Below are positions 8,839-16,497 of a stretch of DNA of 64,000 bases, in pieces. Every line of letters starts with the position of its first letter. Position 1 is the stretch's first letter. The notes under the pieces were generated by a model. That model did not search any database. It was not told where the DNA came from and worked only from the letters and a program-made list of their open reading frames with translations. The stretch is taken from the NCBI RefSeq assembly GCF_017942085.1, contig NZ_JAGKSP010000001.1:124001-188000 (forward strand), read 5' to 3'. This DNA is from Paenibacillus lignilyticus (GTDB lineage: Bacteria; Bacillota; Bacilli; Paenibacillales; Paenibacillaceae). The position numbers and the translations under genes were made by a program.

Positions 8839-10042
8839 GTCTTTGCTTTAACGGAGCGGTCTCTCCGCCTTCCTTAATGCCGCCCAGCTGCGTTGCCAGG
8901 AACAGGATGAAGAGGAGCAGGACGAGTCCAATCCCGATGACAGAGCCGTTAACGGACACATTCATCTGGCTGAGCGTCAAATAAATCACAAGTCCGCTGA
9001 CCGTAAGAATGTTCTCCACGAAGTTCTGCACCGCAATTGTCTTTCCGGATCCGATCAGCGCTTTGCCCTCCTCCTGCAGCATCGTATTCAGCGGAATAAC
9101 GAAGATGCCGCCGAAGACGCCAATTAAGAAGAGCAAGAGAATCGTCATCCACAGTACATAAGTTAACGACGCGACCATAACGGACGCGACCATAAAGAGA
9201 CCATAATAGAATGCGCGATGCAGCCTGCCTGCCGGAACGAGCCTCGGCGTTAGGAACGCACTGCATACGACGCCGATTGCCGTTACGCCAATCATCATCG
9301 ACTGCTGATCGGTATCTTCGATCCCAAGATTGAGCGGCAGCCAAGCAATAAGCGCAATGCGCAGCACTGCAGCGGTGAGCCAGAATGATCCGGTGCCGAT
9401 TAAGGAGAAACGAGCACGGGCATTGCGAAACAGCAAGGCGAAATCACGCAGAAATTGTACCGCTTCTTTGCCGTAACGCAAAGAGTTGTTTCCTGCTTTG
9501 GCCGGAATCATCAGCGTCATGAACAACGACGACAGATAGACGGCCAAACATGTCAGTACGGCCGGCAGATCCGAGTTCTGCGCGAGGAAACCGCCAGCCA
9601 CTGTGCCAAGCAGAATCGCCAGTATGGTCGAACCCTCGACTTTGGCATTCGCTCGCAGCAGTTCGCTTTCATTCGAGGTAAGCTCGGTGAGGATGCCATA
9701 TTTACCGGGTGAATAGACAACAGCCCCTATACCGACAAACACATAACAAAGTGCGGGCGGTAACCCGAAGAGCAGCAGCCCAATCCCGATCGCTTTCAGA
9801 ATATTGCCTAGCAGCAGCACATTCGATTTCGCCTTCTTATCCGCAAATGCGCCAACGACCGGAGCAAGGAATACGTAGGCGCAGAGGAATGCGATCTGTA
9901 TGTAATTGACGGCGATATCCGGATTGTCGACCCCTTGCCGCTTAACCATGCCTACAATAAGAAAAAAGTTCAAATTATCCGCGAATGCGCTCAGAAATTG
10001 CGTGAGAACGACCGTATTCAGCGGTGTCAGCAAACGTTTCAT
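8828..10042 (-). CDS. lplT: Lysophospholipid transporter LplT-like (major facilitator)
   Basis: 404 residues with about 12 membrane helices. The N-terminus (LNTVVLTQFLSAFADNLNFF) and the following FADKKAKSNVLLLGN loop match LplT, which flips lysophospholipids across the inner membrane for re-acylation in Gram-negative bacteria. I chose the ATG at 10042 over the one at 10090 because AGGAAGGGG lies just upstream of it. The Aas acyltransferase that accompanies or fuses with LplT in proteobacteria is absent here; the partner is a DUF4269 gene overlapping the 3' end. The substrate is inferred from family resemblance only. Confidence 0.8.
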   Translation of the reverse strand: MKRLLTPLNTVVLTQFLSAFADNLNFFLIVGMVKRQGVDNPDIAVNYIQIAFLCAYVFLAPVVGAFADKKAKSNVLLLGNILKAIGIGLLLFGLPPALCYVFVGIGAVVYSPGKYGILTELTSNESELLRANAKVEGSTILAILLGTVAGGFLAQNSDLPAVLTCLAVYLSSLFMTLMIPAKAGNNSLRYGKEAVQFLRDFALLFRNARARFSLIGTGSFWLTAAVLRIALIAWLPLNLGIEDTDQQSMMIGVTAIGVVCSAFLTPRLVPAGRLHRAFYYGLFMVASVMVASLTYVLWMTILLLFLIGVFGGIFVIPLNTMLQEEGKALIGSGKTIAVQNFVENILTVSGLVIYLTLSQMNVSVNGSVIGIGLVLLLFILFLATQLGGIKEGGETAPLKQRHEH

Positions 10043-10134
10043 TTCAGTTCCCCTTCCTATTACAAGCAGCCATAATGATCTCTCCATCATACCTAATGCC
10101 GCATTCGAATTAAAGTAAGAACATGCAAAACCAG

Positions 10135-10182
10135 CAAAAAAAGACCGGTATAAGCAGCACTAAGTCTGCAGTACCGGTCTTC
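10135..10182 (-). terminator. Terminator of the DUF350-DUF4178-DUF4247 genes
   Basis: 9-bp arms (10142-10150 and 10172-10180) followed by T7 on the minus strand. Confidence 0.8.
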
Positions 10183-10184
10183 GT

Positions 10185-10922
10185 TTATCGTCGCCTTGTG
10201 ACTCTGCCGAATCCGACTCTGGTCTTCGGTTTCGAGGATTTGCGCGGCGTAAGCCAGCTGCCTGACTTCTTGCCGTCGCCCGAATCACGCGTAATTTTAC
10301 CGGTTTTGGGGGGAGCTTTGTTGAAGAGCCCGCCTTCGCCCACCTTGCTGGTATCCGCATTCTTCGAACGTTTGAAGATTGATCCGGTCCGACTAACCGT
10401 CATCGGTGGAACGGCTTTCTTCTCCTGAACCGACGGCGCATGATACGTGCCGCCTTTCGGCTTGTACTTATCCCGATCCGTATAACCGCGATAAGTGCCA
10501 TGGCCATAACGGCCGTTATCGAACAAATCGCCTAAAATGCTGGCGATCAAATAACCTTGTAAGAAGCTGGAGCTGTAATTGTTGCGGACGTACTCTTTGG
10601 AATCCACTTCAATCAGCGTATCTTCCGGCTTAGCTGCATCCTGCTGCAGATGGACTACGCGATCCGAATAGACCAGAAACATATGGTCCGTTTTCTCGGG
10701 CGATTGCTGCTGCGGCTTGGACTCATCGATGAGCGCCTTCGCCACCTCTGGTACGCTCACGCCCGCTGCGCGATACACATAGGAAGTTTCATTCCCGCTG
10801 CCGTTGACGGACTCAAGGGGATAGTTCTCTTCTATGGTCTTATTCATGCCGCAAGCGGCAAGAAGCGGAACAATGAGCGTTACAACAAGCAATAATTTGA
10901 TTAAATAACTGGCTTTGCGCAT
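10185..10922 (-). CDS. DUF4247 lipoprotein
   Basis: 245 residues. It has a lipoprotein signal (KLLLVVTLIVPLLAACG, lipobox LAAC), so it is anchored on the outer face of the membrane. The middle carries SVPEVAKALI and YRGY...YK segments typical of DUF4247 as I recall it. The C-terminal third is basic and rich in Gly, Lys and Ser, probably disordered and wall-contacting. The start at 10922 is favoured by AGGAG upstream. It is the last gene of the DUF350-DUF4178-DUF4247 set, separated from the previous gene by a few nucleotides. Role unknown; envelope-related by context. Confidence 0.82.
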   Translation of the reverse strand: MRKASYLIKLLLVVTLIVPLLAACGMNKTIEENYPLESVNGSGNETSYVYRAAGVSVPEVAKALIDESKPQQQSPEKTDHMFLVYSDRVVHLQQDAAKPEDTLIEVDSKEYVRNNYSSSFLQGYLIASILGDLFDNGRYGHGTYRGYTDRDKYKPKGGTYHAPSVQEKKAVPPMTVSRTGSIFKRSKNADTSKVGEGGLFNKAPPKTGKITRDSGDGKKSGSWLTPRKSSKPKTRVGFGRVTRRR

Positions 10923-10937
10923 CCCACTCATCATCTC

Positions 10938-11444
10938 CTAACTGCCGCGGAGAACGCGAACATCGGCCGGAAGCACATCTTCACCTTCATAAAGCATGAA
11001 TCGGCCATCCTGCCATTCAATACGCAGCAGCTTCATATCATCAGATTGATACTGCCAGACGTATTGCTCTCCGCCTTGTACAAACGGCGTCTTGCCTGTT
11101 GCCGTAACGAGGCCTGAATACTGCTCCTCCAAATGGAACACACGGTCATCCAATTCTAATTCTGTCGGTACTTCCTCGACCGAATCAAGCCGCCCATCGA
11201 TGGAATTGTACATAGCATACTCGGTACGCTCCCGCTCTTCAATGGTTAAGTATTGGATAGCGGAACCGTCTTGAAGCGTTAATACGATAAGATTCCGCTG
11301 ACGGTTATGCAGCCTGCCGACAACCTGATACGTAACGAGCGACACTTCGACTACGTCGCCGGGGCCGATGGTCAGGACGCTTTTCTCCACCTTTGCCGGC
11401 TCCGGCTTGGCCATTATATTCTTAATTCGTTTGAATAAGCTCAT
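10938..11444 (-). CDS. DUF4178 protein
   Basis: 168 residues, soluble, no signal peptide. IGPGDVVEVSLVTYQVVGR followed by LTLQDGSAIQYLTIEERE is the characteristic beta-rich DUF4178 pattern. RBS AGGGAG precedes the ATG. It lies between the DUF350 membrane protein and the DUF4247 lipoprotein. In actinobacteria, genes of these three families are found together with a spermidine-synthase-like gene (recalled, not checked); no such enzyme is encoded in this window. Biochemical role unknown. Confidence 0.82.
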   Translation of the reverse strand: MSLFKRIKNIMAKPEPAKVEKSVLTIGPGDVVEVSLVTYQVVGRLHNRQRNLIVLTLQDGSAIQYLTIEERERTEYAMYNSIDGRLDSVEEVPTELELDDRVFHLEEQYSGLVTATGKTPFVQGGEQYVWQYQSDDMKLLRIEWQDGRFMLYEGEDVLPADVRVLRGS

Positions 11445-11469
11445 GACGATAACTCCCTATTGTTCAAGT

Positions 11470-11874
11470 TTACAGACACGAACCGATGATCAGTGCGCCT
11501 GCAACGTGAAGCGATCCCGCCAGCAGCGCATGCGACAGCTTGTTGTCCTTCGTGCCTTCGCTCAGATCAAGTCCTGCCGTAGAACGCAATACGAATTCCA
11601 CCAAACTCTCCACAAGCAATAAGATGACGAACGAAATGACGGATACGAGCAGCGCTTCACCGAGATGATTCGAAGTCGAGATCGACTGCGACAGGATATA
11701 AGCCTGCGCGAGCAGTTTCATGACAAAACGACTCGTCACCGCGACGTTACCCTTCTTGATTTCTTCCAGATCCTTATACCGGGTAAACAAGGAATCCACT
11801 GCCATCAGTACAACTAACAGCACCGCTCCGGCCCCGGTCCATACGAATATTGCTACCATCTCATTCAATGTCAT
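11470..11874 (-). CDS. DUF350 membrane protein (YjfL-like)
   Basis: 134 residues from the ATG at 11874, which has GGAGG 9 nt upstream (the earlier in-frame start has none). Four hydrophobic segments give a small integral membrane protein. The repeated ILSQSISTSNHLGEALLVSVISFVILLLVE-type half and GLDLSEGTKDNKLSHALLAGS are DUF350 hallmarks. DUF350 proteins recur beside PspA homologues in bacterial genomes. It is first of three closely packed genes downstream of pspA, though a short terminator lies between. Confidence 0.82.
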   Translation of the reverse strand: MTLNEMVAIFVWTGAGAVLLVVLMAVDSLFTRYKDLEEIKKGNVAVTSRFVMKLLAQAYILSQSISTSNHLGEALLVSVISFVILLLVESLVEFVLRSTAGLDLSEGTKDNKLSHALLAGSLHVAGALIIGSCL

Positions 11875-11919
11875 TCGATTATTCCTCCGCATCCATTGTG
11901 CCGCAGCCTATCTGCAAAG

Positions 11920-11938
11920 AAAAAACGCCGCAGGGCGT
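11920..11938 (-). terminator. Short terminator after pspA
   Basis: ACGCC (925-929 on the plus strand as 11925-11929) pairs with GGCGT (11934-11938), followed by a T run on the minus strand. The stem is only 5 bp, so partial read-through into the DUF350 gene is likely. Confidence 0.55.
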
Positions 11939-12015
11939 GGAATCAAGCAATGTGCATGATTCCGGCCGGCAGACGTTCTTCCCTAAGCAGCCACTTGCGG
12001 ATAAAGCTCCACCCG

Positions 12016-12687
12016 TTACTCTTTGTTCTCGTATTTCTTCATCAGCGCCGCAAGCTCATCGTCAACGGCTTTATTCTTGCCGAGCGCTTCGAACTCATCG
12101 TCCAGCGACTTGGCTTTGCTGTTCATCTCATTGCTTGCTTCCGCTTGTGCTTCAGCCTGCAGCATTTTCTCTTCCATGCGCTTCAATCCGGACATCGCCG
12201 TATCGGAGCTGAAGCCCGCCATCGATTTGTTAATTTCAGCTTGTGCTTTCGCTGCTTTGTAACGAGCAACGAGCGTTTCACGCTTGTTCTTCATTTCAGT
12301 CAGCTGCTCGCGCATTTCACCCAGCTTGGAGCGAAGATTGTCTGCGGATGCTTTGTTCTGATCGTAGCTGATTTTGTATTCATCACGTTTCTGTTCAGCT
12401 GCTTTCTTCTCTTCCAGTGCACGTCTTGCCAGCTCGATATTTTGCATGGAAGCGGCTGTGTGCGCTTGTTCTTCACGTTTCTTAACAAGTGCATCCTGCT
12501 CTTCGTACAGCTGCTTGAACCGTTTCTCGATCGCGATTTGGGATGCAACGGCTTTCTCCGCATCCTCCAGATCCGCTTGCATATCGCGGATATATTGATC
12601 AGTCAGTTTAATCGGATCTTCGGCTTTCTCAATAAGAGAATATACGTTCGACAAGGTAAGGTCCCGCAATCGTTTAAATACAGACAT
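12016..12687 (-). CDS. pspA: PspA/IM30 membrane-stress protein
   Basis: 223 residues, almost entirely coiled-coil, starting SVFKRLRDLTLSNVYSLIEKAEDP, the conserved amphipathic start of PspA/IM30/Vipp1 proteins (ESCRT-III superfamily). These bind stressed membrane and oligomerise into rods and rings. The ATG at 12687 has AGGAGGA upstream. A sigma-W-type promoter lies about 50 nt upstream, as for the Bacillus subtilis pspA (ydjF) operon. Here it is followed by DUF350, DUF4178 and DUF4247 genes rather than the YdjG-YdjH-YdjI set. Confidence 0.92.
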   Translation of the reverse strand: MSVFKRLRDLTLSNVYSLIEKAEDPIKLTDQYIRDMQADLEDAEKAVASQIAIEKRFKQLYEEQDALVKKREEQAHTAASMQNIELARRALEEKKAAEQKRDEYKISYDQNKASADNLRSKLGEMREQLTEMKNKRETLVARYKAAKAQAEINKSMAGFSSDTAMSGLKRMEEKMLQAEAQAEASNEMNSKAKSLDDEFEALGKNKAVDDELAALMKKYENKE

Positions 12688-12736
12688 GTTTCGTTTCCTC
12701 CTCAAAATGGTGTTCGCATGCGTTCATGTTCTCTAA

Positions 12737-12762
12737 TACGACAAGTGAATCCATTCGTTTCA
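12737..12762 (-). promoter_or_regulatory. Sigma-W-type (ECF) promoter of pspA
   Basis: On the minus strand TGAAAC (12762-12757) and CGTA (12740-12737) are separated by 16 nt, an exact match to the Bacillus sigma-W consensus. It is correctly placed about 50 nt upstream of the pspA start. Confidence 0.75.
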
Positions 12763-12885
12763 ATATTCTGTCTTGTTTATTTTACCTATTGGATGACATT
12801 GCCGGCTTCGAGCAAATAGTCTTGCCCATCTGCACTCTTCTCCTCATTGCAGCCTTCCCCTAATTTACCATAGTAGCGTCAGACA

Positions 12886-12925
12886 AGAAAGAGCCTTTCG
12901 CAGTTACAACCGCGAAAGACTCCTG
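12886..12925 (-). terminator. Terminator of the first PhyH-family gene
   Basis: Long imperfect hairpin (AGTCTTTCGCGGTT arm) followed by TTTCTTG on the minus strand, just past the stop at 12933. Confidence 0.75.
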
Positions 12926-12932
12926 ATCATTC

Positions 12933-13820
12933 TTATACGCCCCACTTCGCTCTTGCATCCTCCATGCTGACCGTCGGGCCCGCATGCCAGCCATAATGGC
13001 CTTTCGGCTTCACGCCGATCCAGCGCTCATCGACCGGCTCCGACTTGAGCTGGTATCTCGTATCCGCGCTGAACCGGTAACGGTTCGTTTGATTCGTAAG
13101 GGAGCCGTGCATCGTATACATGCCGAACAGAATCGCATCCCCGGCTCTAAACTCCGCTGTCGCCCAGCGGCCGCCATATCGGTTGATCAACTCCAACGGA
13201 TCCGACGAGAACCAGCCATCCACGCGATCGCGATCCACATCCATCTGGCCATACGTTTCACGAATGCGATCGAAATGCTGGGAGCCTAGCAATATCGCAA
13301 GTCCGCCTAATTCATACGGAATATCGTCAAGAGGTGTCCATAGCGTATATAAATTTTTCGTGCCGCGCCCCATGTAGACGATATCGTAATGGGCACCGGT
13401 GAATCCGCCCGTCTCAACAGCACGCACCCATTTGTAATCGTAGGTGATGCATTCGCCGCCGAGGAATCGTTCGAAGAACTGCATCGTCGACTCACTGTTC
13501 ACAACATCAAGCAGCTCCTGCGGTTGATTCTCGCTCCCTTGGAAACCTGCAGCCTTATTGCTTGCATTAATGACGCCTTCTTCCAGCGCCGTGCCAGGCA
13601 TCAGCTTGCCTTGCTCATTGATGCGCTGCAGGAAAGCCAGCCTTGCCTGCTGGACTATCGAGCGATTATGAAAATCTCTGATGAACAGATAGCCGTCTTC
13701 TTTCAGCCTTTCGCGCAGCTTCGCTTCGTCGTCAAGGATATCATTGGAGTCTCTCAGTTCCGTCAAATACGGACCGTTCATTTCCAACTCGCATTCGCCG
13801 ATTTTCACCTTTACTGTCAA
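12933..13820 (-). CDS. Phytanoyl-CoA dioxygenase (PhyH) family protein
   Basis: 295 residues from a TTG at 13820, chosen because GGGAGGT lies 7 nt upstream; an ATG at 13841 has no site. The Fe(II) ligands of the 2-oxoglutarate dioxygenase double-stranded beta-helix are visible: HYD in TGAHYDIVYMG, and the distal His in MHGSLTNQTN followed by the Arg expected to hold 2-oxoglutarate. It would hydroxylate a small organic substrate in the cytoplasm; the substrate is unknown. It stands alone, with its own terminator. Two further members of the family occur in the window. Confidence 0.85.
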   Translation of the reverse strand: MTVKVKIGECELEMNGPYLTELRDSNDILDDEAKLRERLKEDGYLFIRDFHNRSIVQQARLAFLQRINEQGKLMPGTALEEGVINASNKAAGFQGSENQPQELLDVVNSESTMQFFERFLGGECITYDYKWVRAVETGGFTGAHYDIVYMGRGTKNLYTLWTPLDDIPYELGGLAILLGSQHFDRIRETYGQMDVDRDRVDGWFSSDPLELINRYGGRWATAEFRAGDAILFGMYTMHGSLTNQTNRYRFSADTRYQLKSEPVDERWIGVKPKGHYGWHAGPTVSMEDARAKWGV

Positions 13821-14169
13821 AGCAATTACCTCCCAAATCATTGTCGTTGATCCTTCTAATTGTAAGTATAGAAAATCGGCAGATAATAACCGTACATCAC
13901 TTCATCTTTATTGTAGATAAATTCACGGTCATGCAGAAGTAAGAATGTTGCTATTAACTCCTATTATCCTGCTATATGAGTGTCAGATGATTGAGCCTGA
14001 CGTGAACACTAAGGGACCCGCATCACCCTCCTATATCAAGGAACAAGGTGGAAATTGGGTCATCGCCAACCAGCTCCAACAGACTGACGACTACTCCGTT
14101 AAACCGCTGGAAGGTATGGGGGATTTGCTCATTGAAGCAAGGCGTGGCCAGTCTTATCGATGGGCGCGG
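13821..14169. other. Intergenic region without recognised gene
   Basis: Between the PhyH start and the SPFH stop. An 87-codon plus-strand frame (13945-14208) has no clear ribosome site, no recognisable family and runs into the SPFH gene on the other strand; I do not call it. No terminator for the SPFH gene was seen. Confidence 0.5.
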
Positions 14170-15288
14170 CTATGCGCCGGGATTATTCGGTTTCAGCAGC
14201 ATATTTAGCTGTTCCAACAGACCGCCGCCGCTGCTTCCCATGAGCGAGATCGTACCGATCTTCTCGCAGATCTTCTCGAGATATTCCAGCTCTTTCAGGC
14301 GAAGCAGCGTCTGATTCTCATCCATAAGCTTCGCCGTGTTCAGCAAGCTCCGGGTTGCCGCCGTTTCCTCTCTTCTCGTGATGAAGTTAGCCTGTGCCCG
14401 TTTCTCAGCCAGAATAACCGTGTTTAGAATCTCCTTCACGTCTCCGGGGAGAATGATATCCTTCACTCCGGCAGATAGAAACTCTACCCCGTAATCCCCT
14501 TGCTTCTCGCGAAGCCGTTGAAGCACGAAATCGCTTACCTCCCGCTTCATCTGCAGCAATTCATCGAGCTTCAATGTACCCACATACTCTCGCAATACGA
14601 GCTGTAAGGTTATGTAAAGCTGCTCTTCGACAGTACGGATTCGAATGGTTTGAAGCGGGTCTGTTACTTGATACTGGCAAACAAAGTTAAGCCGGAGCGG
14701 CACTTTGTCCTGCGTCAGCATCTCTTGACCTGTCAAATCAAGCTGAAGCCTCCGCAGATCGATCGTTTTCACGATAACCTGAACATTGCTTCTCCAGAAA
14801 TGATATTTCCCCGGTCCGAGCTGCCGCTCTAATAAGTTGTTGTAATAGAGCAGACCTGTTTCCTGCGCGCCAACATCAAATGTCTGTACCGAGTTGCCTA
14901 GATGAGGCAATATTGCTAAGTCAATTTGGGGTGTCAGCTCCGGTTTGGTCAAGTCAACACGCACAAACGTGTGTTGCTTGAGTACATTCCAAAAGGCATA
15001 CTTCCCCGTGCGATATAAGCCAGCGAACTTACCGTCCTCGTACCTTAGCGCCAACTGTGCGTCCGACACATCCAGAACGATGAGGTCCGCACGCAGCCGC
15101 TCGTCATGCAGGAAGAGTTCCAGATCTTTACCGGGAACATGAAAAGGCTTCGTAATGTCAAGTACCTCTACCTTTACATCACTGAAAGGGGAGAAACGGT
15201 AAACTCCCGGCTCCAAGTACCGTACGTAGCTACCTTTTTGGAATAGTATTCCGCGTTGGTCGCTTTGAATGTTGATTTTCGTGAACAT
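14170..15288 (-). CDS. SPFH/Band 7 (slipin-like) protein
   Basis: 372 residues from the ATG at 15288, which has AGGAGGT 8-9 nt upstream. The N-terminal IQSDQRGILFQKGSYVRYLEPGVYRF matches slipins. A central SPFH core (LQTIRIRTVEEQLYITLQLVLREYVGTLKLDELL, about 205-245) leads to EILNTVILAEKRAQANFITRREETAATRSLLNTAKL, the usual flotillin/stomatin helical tail. There is no obvious membrane anchor at the N-terminus, unlike stomatins. Family members scaffold membrane microdomains. It follows a hairpin-rich untranslated stretch and is not in an operon with an NfeD partner. Confidence 0.85.
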   Translation of the reverse strand: MFTKINIQSDQRGILFQKGSYVRYLEPGVYRFSPFSDVKVEVLDITKPFHVPGKDLELFLHDERLRADLIVLDVSDAQLALRYEDGKFAGLYRTGKYAFWNVLKQHTFVRVDLTKPELTPQIDLAILPHLGNSVQTFDVGAQETGLLYYNNLLERQLGPGKYHFWRSNVQVIVKTIDLRRLQLDLTGQEMLTQDKVPLRLNFVCQYQVTDPLQTIRIRTVEEQLYITLQLVLREYVGTLKLDELLQMKREVSDFVLQRLREKQGDYGVEFLSAGVKDIILPGDVKEILNTVILAEKRAQANFITRREETAATRSLLNTAKLMDENQTLLRLKELEYLEKICEKIGTISLMGSSGGGLLEQLNMLLKPNNPGA

Positions 15289-15340
15289 GTATATCAGACC
15301 TCCTAGGGGTTGTTGAAGAACGAGAAGTTGAATCTGATCG

Positions 15341-15780
15341 AGAGCTCTCCCGCTATCAGGCAGCGGAGTTGCGCTTAAGCATGAAAGGCTGTGCACCGTC
15401 TCTGAGGTTTTCCGGTGGCAGGGGCTGCCTCATCAAGCATCAGGGCTGCTCTGCCATCCCTATTCATCTCCAGGACAACGTGCAAGGCGAGTTCATGCGG
15501 TATCCGCGAACTGCAAGCTCCTGCTTCGGTGTCCATTTCGGACTGAGAGCTCCGTCATCAGAATCGTGTAGGTTCGACTTGACGTCGAATTCAGCTAAAC
15601 CATAGTCGCTTTACAGGCGATCGGGGAATCGAACCCCTTTTCAGTGCTTGAAGTCATTCCCGGCCTACAGCACACTTCAGCACATCGTGCCAAGTACTGC
15701 GGGATGAACAGACATCCTCGCCCGGTTAAGCCGGTTGAGCAGCAAGCTCCTTTATTATCATGCACGCGCCGCTTCGCGAA
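15341..15780. ncRNA. Candidate large structured non-coding RNA or palindrome-rich element
   Basis: Between the SPFH start and the next gene, about 590 nt hold no credible ORF but at least eleven short perfect or near-perfect hairpins. They include 15347-15368, 15394-15417, 15417-15429, 15491-15511, 15531-15543, 15573-15589, 15605-15621, 15623-15637 (GGGG, 7-nt loop, CCCC; on the minus strand the loop reads TTCGATT like a tRNA T-loop), 15680-15690, 15699-15721 and 15722-15734. The hairpin at 15605-15621 has a 7-nt loop and a G-U pair only if read on the plus strand. It could be a large RNA, a relic of a mobile element, or a leader of the SPFH gene. Strand and boundaries are unresolved. Confidence 0.4.
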
Positions 15781-15810
15781 CATGGCACAAGTATTACGAC
15801 GACTTCGAAA

Positions 15811-15845
15811 ACAAAAAAAAAACCGACTGTTTCTTCAGTCGGTTT
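15811..15845 (-). terminator. Terminator of the 79-residue gene
   Basis: ACCGACTG and CAGTCGGT arms followed by a run of ten or so T on the minus strand. Confidence 0.85.
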
Positions 15846-15876
15846 CATGCCTGATATGGCTGCTTCCATCACTGAA

Positions 15877-16116
15877 CTACTCTCGTTTGCTGTCTTTCTC
15901 ATTGCCACGTTTGAAATTTCCAGTCACCTTTGCCATGACGAGCTGAACGGCTTTGAAATCCTGTCCGCTGATTCGGGTCAAAAACTTGTCCGCTTCTTTA
16001 CCAACTAACGACGTAACCTGCCTTCCCATATACGAAATAAACACCTTATTGTCCTTCGTCACCCGATAAGTGAAAACTTCCTCATCCAGACGATTCCGTT
16101 TGTCGATGTTACTCAT
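15877..16116 (-). CDS. Small conserved-looking hypothetical protein
   Basis: 79 residues, charged and soluble, with no signal peptide. It has a good ribosome site (AGAAGGGG) and a strong terminator, which together make it a real gene. The core YRVTKDNKVFISYMGRQV...KEADKFL...VQLVMAKVTGNFKRGNE resembles small Bacillales proteins of unknown function that I recall but cannot name. Monocistronic. Confidence 0.75.
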   Translation of the reverse strand: MSNIDKRNRLDEEVFTYRVTKDNKVFISYMGRQVTSLVGKEADKFLTRISGQDFKAVQLVMAKVTGNFKRGNEKDSKRE

Positions 16117-16230
16117 TGCAATCCCCTTCTCCGGTTATACATCATTGCGCAATCCTTATGTTTAACGAATTCGATCCTATGTAGTCGAATTCCTTGAACG
16201 ATCTGTAATGGCTTGGAAAATAAAGACACT

Positions 16231-16258
16231 AAAAACGTCTCGGAATCATCCGAGACGC
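16231..16258 (-). terminator. Terminator of the pyrimidine degradation operon
   Basis: CGTCTCGG (16236-16243) and CCGAGACG (16250-16257) with a T5 tail on the minus strand. Confidence 0.85.
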
Positions 16259-16266
16259 TGCGCAAG

Positions 16267-16488
16267 CTATCCTTGTCCTTGAGTCAATAAGAGAGTGGAC
16301 CAATACTTCCGTGCATTGGCATTCCGCAGATGGAGCGTCGTCAGTTTGGCGTTCCCTGCCTCACCGGGAGGCGCGAGAAGCAGTTTGTCGCCGCTTAAAT
16401 CCTCGATGACGCTGACGATGCGGTATCCCTGCTCCAAATACCCGTCGATGGCCGCTTTCTCCGCCAGAAACTCGCTGTGCTCCGACAT
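16267..16488 (-). CDS. Small hypothetical protein at the end of the pyrimidine operon
   Basis: 73 residues, starting 10 nt after the hydantoinase stop and ending just before the operon terminator, so it is the sixth gene of the operon. It has no signal peptide and no motif I recognise; the pattern GYRIVSVIEDLSGDKLLLAPPGE suggests a small beta-rich fold. A role in the pathway is only implied by position. Confidence 0.6.
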   Translation of the reverse strand: MSEHSEFLAEKAAIDGYLEQGYRIVSVIEDLSGDKLLLAPPGEAGNAKLTTLHLRNANARKYWSTLLLTQGQG

Positions 16489-16497
16489 AGCGCCGAT

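Noticed and set aside
13945..14208. 87-codon plus-strand ORF
   Set aside because: No clear ribosome site, no family, and it overlaps the end of the SPFH gene.
15605..15637. Possible tRNA: 7-nt loop stem next to a T-loop-like hairpin
   Set aside because: The two arms would lie in the wrong order on either strand and no matching acceptor stem was found.
15341..15780. Group II intron, tmRNA or RNase P RNA
   Set aside because: Characteristic words of these RNAs (domain V, tmRNA tag region, RNase P core) were not found.
15369..15946. Several short ORFs in the hairpin-rich segment
   Set aside because: Rich in Arg, Cys and Pro without recognisable motifs, on both strands, and broken by hairpins; the segment looks non-coding.
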